Assembly: GCA_963691705.1 (NCBI GenBank)
Contig: OY829541.1
Span: 52,286,377-52,350,376, forward strand
Reading direction: 5' to 3'
Length of the DNA stretch: 64,000 nucleotides
Origin: Viola odorata
Taxonomy: Eukaryota > Streptophyta > Magnoliopsida > Malpighiales > Violaceae
The notes under the pieces were generated by a model that ran no database searches, was not told the origin of the DNA, and saw only the letters and a program-made list of their open reading frames with translations. Position 1 is the stretch's first letter. Each line of letters begins with the position of its first letter. Positions 57,809 through 64,000 of the stretch are shown here, in pieces. The position numbers were made by a program, and so were the translations under genes.

Positions 57809-60800
57809 ATGGCGAAGCAAGATGTCGTAGCTGATTTTATCAACTTCTTAAACGCTTCTCCTACCGCTTTTCATGCCGTCGGTAACTAGCTAGCCAGTCC
57901 TCTCTCTAGCTTCTGCAAATGTTATTTTTCTTACATGGCATGAAAGTTGATTGCTTTTGATTGGTTTTTTTTTTGTGTTGTTTGTTAGACGAGGCCAAAC
58001 GGAGGCTAAGGAATGCAGGATATGAGCAGGTTTTGGAGAGGGAAGATTGGAAGTTGTAAGCTGGGAAGCGGTATTTTTTTACTAGGAATCACTCCACTAT
58101 TGTTGCTTTCGCCATTGGTAAAGAGTATGCTCCTTTCTTTTCCTGTCTCTCCTTTTCTTTTTGTGGTGGGTTTTACTTCTTCTTGTTATTGATAGTATGG
58201 AATTTGCGGTTTAGATATGCTGCTGGAAATGGGTTTTGTATAATTGGTGCGCATACTGATAGTCCTTGCATAAAGTTGAAGCCAGTTTCCAAGGTGATGA
58301 TGGTTGTTTTATTGCTTTTGTTGGATTTTTTGTTGTTGAAAACTGTATGATCTTATGGGGTGCTCTATTCGGTTCAAGTTTGACTTTTCTGAAATGGATT
58401 GGATCGGGTTCTGTTTTTGGTTAGGTAACAAAATGTGGATATTTGGAAGTGGGAGTGCAACAGTATGGGGGTGGCTTGTGGCATACATGGTTTGATCGTG
58501 ATTTGACAGTAGCAGGGCGAGTGATAGTGAGGGAGGAAAAAGATGGATCCATTTCTTATTCTCATCGGCTGGTTAGAATTGAAGAACCAATTATGCGTGT
58601 TCCTACACTCGCGATTCACTTAGACAGGTTGGATTTTGAGATTGATAATGTAGTTGTGTTTGCTTTCTGGGATTTGGTTTTGGATGGCTGCATATCATCT
58701 TTTGTTAGTCTTGAGGTAGTTATATTGGGTGTTTGATGTGTTGTGGGAACAGGGGTGTCAATAGTGATGGATTCAAGGTGAACACACAAAGTCATCTTCT
58801 TCCCATCTTGGCAACATCAGTTAAGGTAATCTGTAGTACTTGAATCAGAGTCGCTTTGTATTTTCTTTTGTTGTTTGTCGATTTTGGTTCTGTGTTATTC
58901 AGCTTGGTATGATTAATTTTTTGCATTTGGGTTGAGCTATGTGCAAAATTGGATGTGATGAAAAAGGATATTTGAGTCTAAGCCTAGAACATAACCACTA
59001 ACTAAGGTATAGCGGCCTTATCTTTAATTTCACGGTGCATACTATCTCCTTTTCGAAATATATGACCTGGCATGCCACTTATTGCAACGGAAACTCAGAA
59101 CAAATTTTGTCCTTCAATTTCATGATGACTTGCTCTTTTGCTTTGCTGTTGGAAAGAAATAGCTTATAAACATTTCCATCTTTGAAGCACTTGTATATTC
59201 TTACTCACTCTAAAAGTTACATCTGAGCTGTTTTATCTTTTTACTCAGCTGTACTTGAGCTCTTCACAACAGTTTAAGAACTTAACAGTAACAAACAGAG
59301 TAAACCTTCTTTTCTGAATTGAGGTAGTTACTTCTTTGTGAGGAGAAGTTGTTTTCTTTTGTAACTCTCCAAGCAGTAACTGCTTAATCCATATTCATAG
59401 TAATTTGTAAAAAGCTTGACAATATATTACCTCCTGAATTTTTAGTGTGAAAGGTTTTTCTTATGACTGCAAGTGGATGATGTGAGATGTTTACAGTTGT
59501 ATTTAATGAAGTTCAGCATTACTGAACCATATGTGGTAGGAGAGATTCTTCTGCTAATAGTATCTATGAACATTTCTATATTAATTAGATTGTGGAATAA
59601 CTGATAACTGCATTTCTTAAACTCATTCAACTATTGAGTGTTGACAAACTGACTTCCACAGGCAGAGGTCAATAAAGTGGTTGCTGGAAATGGTCCAGTT
59701 GAAACTGATGGAAAGCAATGTGAAAAAGGAACAGCTTCAACTAATGCAAAGCATCACACCCTTCTACTAGAGGTTAGTGAATTTTGATTCTGAGGGTCCC
59801 TTTTCTCCTTTATTTCTCCAGTTTCTTCTGTTATTATTATCTAGCTGGCAGAAAGGAGTGGATTGAGAGGGGAATGACAAATTCCGAGCTTTTGTATTTG
59901 ACATTTTTAGTACCTTGTGATAATCCCGTTACTTTCCTTCCAGATGATTGCTAGTCAGATTGGCTGCAAAGTTGATGATATATGTGACTTTGAACTGCAA
60001 GCATGCGACACTCAGCCTAGTATAGTAGCTGGTGCTACAAAGGAATTCATTTTCTCTGGAAGGCTTGATAATCTTTGCATGTTATTTTGCTCCCTTAAGG
60101 TACAGCTGGTTACATAGGCTATGGGAAGTCTGTAAATCTTGTTGGTTTATCATATCCTCTATCACATTGCCTTCTTATAACAATATGGTTTAGCTTTTGT
60201 CTTGGGAGAAGAGTGTATATTGTGTCCTTGCAAGTTGAGTCTTATTACCGTTATAAGTTTGATCATTCTTTCTTTTGCTTACACTGCTGTTGCAGTGATC
60301 GGCTATACTTTTTGCCTTAAGTCAACCAACTATGTGCAGTGACATTTCCAATTAATTGCTAGGTTGCATATTTTTTTCAGATTCAGCTATATCGTAGCTT
60401 TTTTTTTATTAAATGCCATTGTGAAACTTATCTGGTGGGGAGAATGCAGTATAGTGTTCAGATCATACATGGATCTTATCTTGGCAACTTATACTAGCCC
60501 CTAGCTGCTTAAAATGTCATGACAGCACTTTTATATAAATTGCAATTGCTACCCTTTAATATTGGCTTTTCCTTTAAAGCAAAAAAAGGATGTTTCCTTA
60601 TAATCAATTGATGATTTGAATTAGTTTATGGTCATTTATAACTCTTCAACTTAATTTCAGGCTCTGATTGATGCTACATCATCTGAAAGTGATTTGGAGG
60701 ATGAGAGCAATGTTAGAATGGTGGCATTGTTTGATCATGAAGAGGTTGGATCTGATTCAGCACAGGGAGCTGGGTCTCCTGTCATGTTAGATGCTCTATC

Positions 60801-62176
60801 TAGGATCACAAGTATTTTCAACGTAGATTCCAAGGTACTTCCTTCTCTATTATTGGGCTTATTTTGACAGAAATTTAGCCACAGCACCTGATTAGGAGAG
60901 AATTAAAGTATAGCTTTCCAGTCTTTTACAGAATGTGTTCTGTTGATACCCATGCATTGCCATTAGGAATTTAACATTTGAGTTTGAACTCGACAAGGTT
61001 GCTTGCATAACTACAAACAAAGTAATAGTGCTAAATCCTTTCCACTTAATGTAGATGTGTGTCCGTGTTGTTAACTTTCCTTACTGGTTCATAATTTTAT
61101 GTTTCTGCTTAACAAGAAGCGTTAAATTTCAGTTTCACCCATTGGTTTGATGTACATCTGTGATATGTTTTGTGGAGGAACAGAAGTTGGGATTGCTTGC
61201 ATGCTTAGTGAAAAGGAGTGAAGCAACCTTTGACTCATGTTGCATTTACTAATAATTGTTACAACATCTCCCCTCACCCACCCCCCCACCCCCCTCTCCC
61301 TTTCCATCTTTTCAGCTGCTTTCAAAGGCAATTCAAAGGAGTTTCTTTGTATCTGCTGACATGGCACATGCCTTACACCCGAATTATTCGGTAGGTTGTC
61401 TCTTGCATTGGTGAGTTGGACTTATGTAATGTTTTGATCAGACTATGTAATGTTGCATGACGTTCTCAGGACAAACATGAAGAAAATCATCAACCCAAAT
61501 TGCATGGCGGGCTTGTGATAAAGCACAATGCAAATCAACGGTATGCAACCAATGCTGTCACTGCCTTCATTTTCAGGGAGGTTGCAGCAAAGCATAGCCT
61601 TCCCATCCAGGTCAGCTTCTCCCTACAAATAAAAGCTATGGTGGTTTCCATTTATTTATGAAGTACGGAAAACCTGTTTTGGATCATCATAATAAAACAA
61701 ACATTGAGATTACGATTGGAGTGTAACCATCCCTTTCATGCATGTAGTCCTAGGATCAATTTACTTGCGGTATTGAAGTAAGTTTATCATAATCCAGATG
61801 AAACAAATGGCAGCTTTTTTTCCTTCCATTTGTTAAGTCAATTATCCCCTTGATATATTGTTCTCCTACTGTTTCTCACCATTCATCACAAACACAAAAC
61901 TCCTACCTAGATTATCCACAGGTTGGACGGCTATTTACATTCCTATAAATGCAGGATTTTGTGGTCCGGAATGATGTCCCTTGTGGCTCAACTATTGGTC
62001 CTATCCTAGCAAGTGGTGTTGGGATTCGTACAGTTGATGTCGGTTCCCCACAGTTATCGATGCACAGCATACGAGAAATGTGCGCTGTAGATGACGTCAA
62101 GCATTCTTATGAGCATTTCAAGGCCTTTTACCAGGAGTTCACTCAACTCGATGCAAAGATTACAGTCGACATGTAG
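57809..62176 (+). pseudogene. DAP: Aspartyl aminopeptidase (M18) with an in-frame stop at codon 48
   Basis: Eleven exons: 57809-57881, 57989-58124, 58215-58293, 58425-58627, 58753-58825, 59662-59772, 59944-60099, 60661-60834, 61316-61390, 61470-61610 and 61955-62176. They total 1,443 nt, 480 codons before the natural stop, the normal family length. All likely metal ligands of M18 peptidases are present: His83 in GAHTDSPC, Asp267 in LDNLC, Glu304/305 in DHEEVGS, Asp350 in SADMAHA and His444 in LSMHSIRE. The enzyme removes N-terminal Asp/Glu from peptides as a cytosolic dodecamer. The only defect is TAA at 58057-58059, in EDWKL*AGKRYFF, where relatives have a sense codon. Everything else is intact, so this may be a young null allele, a sequence error, or a gene rescued by a splice donor at that codon. 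Confidence 0.9.
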
Positions 62177-63041
62177 TGGGTTTGCTCGACTCATGAAACA
62201 ATTATATGCTTAGGCTTTGTTCTGAATTCTAATGATGTACTGGTGTTAGTTTTAGCTTCTTTTCGAACAAGGGTGTTAATCTTAGCTTGGATTCTTCACA
62301 GTTGTAGACTTTACACTGGTTAATAAGTTTCAACTTGCTATATTTACAACCTCATGACAAGCATAAGTAATCAGTTTTTTCTGTTCCCTTGAGCTATAAT
62401 CCCAGCTCTGCATTCTTAAAATCCTTTTTCTGTGACATTTGATCTTAATGGTGGTTTAAATTGGGTGGTTCTGATTTATTTTGGATTGACGAAAAAATAG
62501 GCATTGAATTGAACCAAACCTATCAGAAGAACACAAATTTATATCATAGTTACAGAGTTCAATCCCTTCTAGTTTTGGAGAACAGCAACAATTCCTTAGA
62601 ACATGTTCACTTTTAGCTAAGGATGCTGCAACTTGATACTTTTCTAGAATTGAGAAGGGATGTGGCTTCCAAAACAGATCATTATGGTGCAAAAAGAAAC
62701 CAACCGTCTCCGACTCCGGCATTCAAGGAGCCGAGATAGGTCTCATATCCAGCAGAGCCGAGCGGACACCAAGGAGATAAAAAGGAAACCAACCATCCAC
62801 ATCCAAAAATCTAAACACACACGACAAGGGAGAAATGCTGGGTCTCAACCAAAATGTCGCATCTTTATTCAAATTTTAACTCGGTGAACCTCACATTGCA
62901 AACAGTAGCTGCCATTTGCAGTGAAAATAAATTGGGGCTGAAAGGGTTCAGTAATTGTATAAAATCATGTTGAAAACATTTGAAAACAAAAATCTACTGA
63001 TGCGCAATAAAATTACGGTTCGAGTCAAGCGCCTAATTCTA
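62177..63041. other. Convergent intergenic interval
   Basis: It should contain the 3'UTRs of the aspartyl aminopeptidase and adenylate kinase genes. No other gene was seen. Confidence 0.5.
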
Positions 63042-63667
63042 TCAGGACAGCACTTTCTGAACCTCGGCTTTAACCTCTTCGGGTTTTTTCTCTGCAGGAA
63101 GGTCTGCCACAACACCCTTCTTCTTATAGTACTCAATTACCTGCATTTCAAATGTTCAAAAACCACCCATCAACTTCTTGTAGGGTAAAACCAAAATGAC
63201 AAGCATGGACACAAATATGCATGGAGATTGAAAACTGTCTTTGTGTGCAGCAAAGACAAAAAAATAATGACAACCAAAAGATTACAGAATCTGCATGTAC
63301 TGATGGCAAGAGCAATAACACTCCATAGTCACAGGGAGTGAATCCCAGGTTCAACCTTTCATTTCATGCCATTCTTATACGTGGTTTTAAAAGTTTATTC
63401 TCAACGGTGCATAACAGAAGGAGATCCATTAATGAGTTCAGGTTGCCACCAAGCAACAATAGCATAGCATGGCCAAATGATTTTAATCATAATGTCTTAT
63501 AATCTTTCCTTTATTTCGTTAATTAATCAACTAAACAAACCCTAAGAAACAAACAATTTTTAGGGGATTAACCATCTTTTTTGGCTTTTTTTCTTTCTCA
63601 CGTAAACTTTTTAGAGTTGCAAGATAAATATTGAAGTCATCAATGTGCATCATCATGAATTACTATT

Positions 63668-63698
<31 letters not shown>

Positions 63699-63833
63699 TC
63701 TCTCAGTGACACCAACCTTAACAAAATGAAAAAGAAAGCATACCGGTTCAGTTTGCTTGTGAAATGCTTCCAGCCTTGACTTGAGTACAGCAGCAGTATC
63801 ATCTTTACGTTGAATCAATGGTTCTCCAGTTAC
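63042..63833 (-). CDS. ADK: Adenylate kinase, last two exons (gene runs off the window)
   Basis: Two exons are visible: 63833-63744 (30 codons) and 63140-63042 (33 codons with the stop). They encode [20 protein letters not shown] through EAFHKQTEP, then [20 protein letters not shown] to a KVLS end. This is the C-terminal part of the adenylate kinase lid and core, including the RKDD segment and the arginine of LKSRL that contacts phosphates. The enzyme interconverts ATP plus AMP and two ADP. The sequence is of the eukaryotic long-lid type, cytosolic or mitochondrial depending on the missing N-terminus. The remaining exons lie beyond position 64000. Its introns hold long C runs. Confidence 0.92.
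63668..63695. repeat. 28-base poly-C run in an adenylate kinase intron
   Basis: An uninterrupted run of C on the plus strand, poly-G on the coding strand. It lies in the last intron, 49 bp downstream (in transcript sense) of the donor site at 63743. Confidence 0.95.
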
Positions 63834-63976
63834 CTTCAAATAATAATGATGAACCAAGTTTGTCAACAACCAACATATTGGTAATATGGCACAGCAGAGC
63901 TGAAGATAGACAGATTATAAAAACGAAAAAGGAAACAACTCATGTGCAACAATGCTGAATTGCTAACTGATCCACT

Positions 63977-63995
63977 CCCCCCCCCCCCCCCCCCC
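63977..63995. repeat. 19-base poly-C run near the right edge
   Basis: A second uninterrupted C run in the next intron upstream of the same adenylate kinase gene. Confidence 0.95.
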
Positions 63996-64000
63996 ACACA

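Overview
The window is nuclear DNA from a flowering plant, very probably a eudicot. The evidence is AT-rich intergenic DNA, GT-AG introns, plant-only gene families (DUF7950, 4-coumarate:CoA ligase-like enzymes with peroxisomal tails, a CDKG-type PITSLRE kinase, a plant-type O-fucosyltransferase) and typical plant transposons (PIF/Harbinger, hAT, Stowaway-like MITEs, L1 LINE, a giant Gypsy-type solo LTR). I rebuilt exon-intron structures by hand. For nine models the summed exon lengths are a multiple of three with consensus splice sites, and a tenth gene runs off the right edge.

Layout. 1-5.3 kb: a single-exon DUF7950 gene (minus) with four G-boxes upstream. 5.3-13.1 kb: a transposon block made of a 1.96-kb non-autonomous hAT element carrying a 20-bp minisatellite, a possible small MITE, and a 5.0-kb PIF/Harbinger element whose transposase and MYB/SANT genes both look intact. 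13.1-16.8 kb: AT-rich DNA with no recognisable gene. 16.8-23.2 kb: malate synthase (minus, peroxisomal SRL tail) and a CDKG kinase (plus), transcribed divergently, with a 0.5-kb hAT-like MITE between them. 26.1-36.2 kb: two tandem 4CL-like acyl-CoA synthetase genes (minus), ending SKL and SRL; the first intron of one is swollen by nested mobile elements. 36.6-47.1 kb: a second transposon block with a Stowaway-like MITE, a decayed DUF659-type hAT transposase split by a 3.2-kb solo LTR, and a decayed L1 LINE. 48.2-64 kb: a gene-dense stretch with a WDR74/NSA1-like WD40 ribosome-biogenesis gene (plus), MPC1 mitochondrial pyruvate carrier (minus), O-fucosyltransferase (minus), M18 aspartyl aminopeptidase (plus, with an in-frame stop at codon 48) and the 3' end of an adenylate kinase (minus).

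The order CDKG, 4CL-like, O-fucosyltransferase, adenylate kinase recalls, from memory, Arabidopsis At5g63370-At5g63400, so the window looks like an old conserved block diluted by transposons and extra genes. The cellular genes do not form one pathway. Malate synthase and the two 4CL-like enzymes all carry peroxisomal targeting tails, but nothing seen here shows co-regulation. The items most worth a second look are the aspartyl aminopeptidase nonsense codon that lies inside a potential frame-preserving splice donor, the apparently intact PIF/Harbinger element, the hAT element with its internal minisatellite, the inverted-LTR element, and the triplicated 3' splice site in the malate synthase intron.
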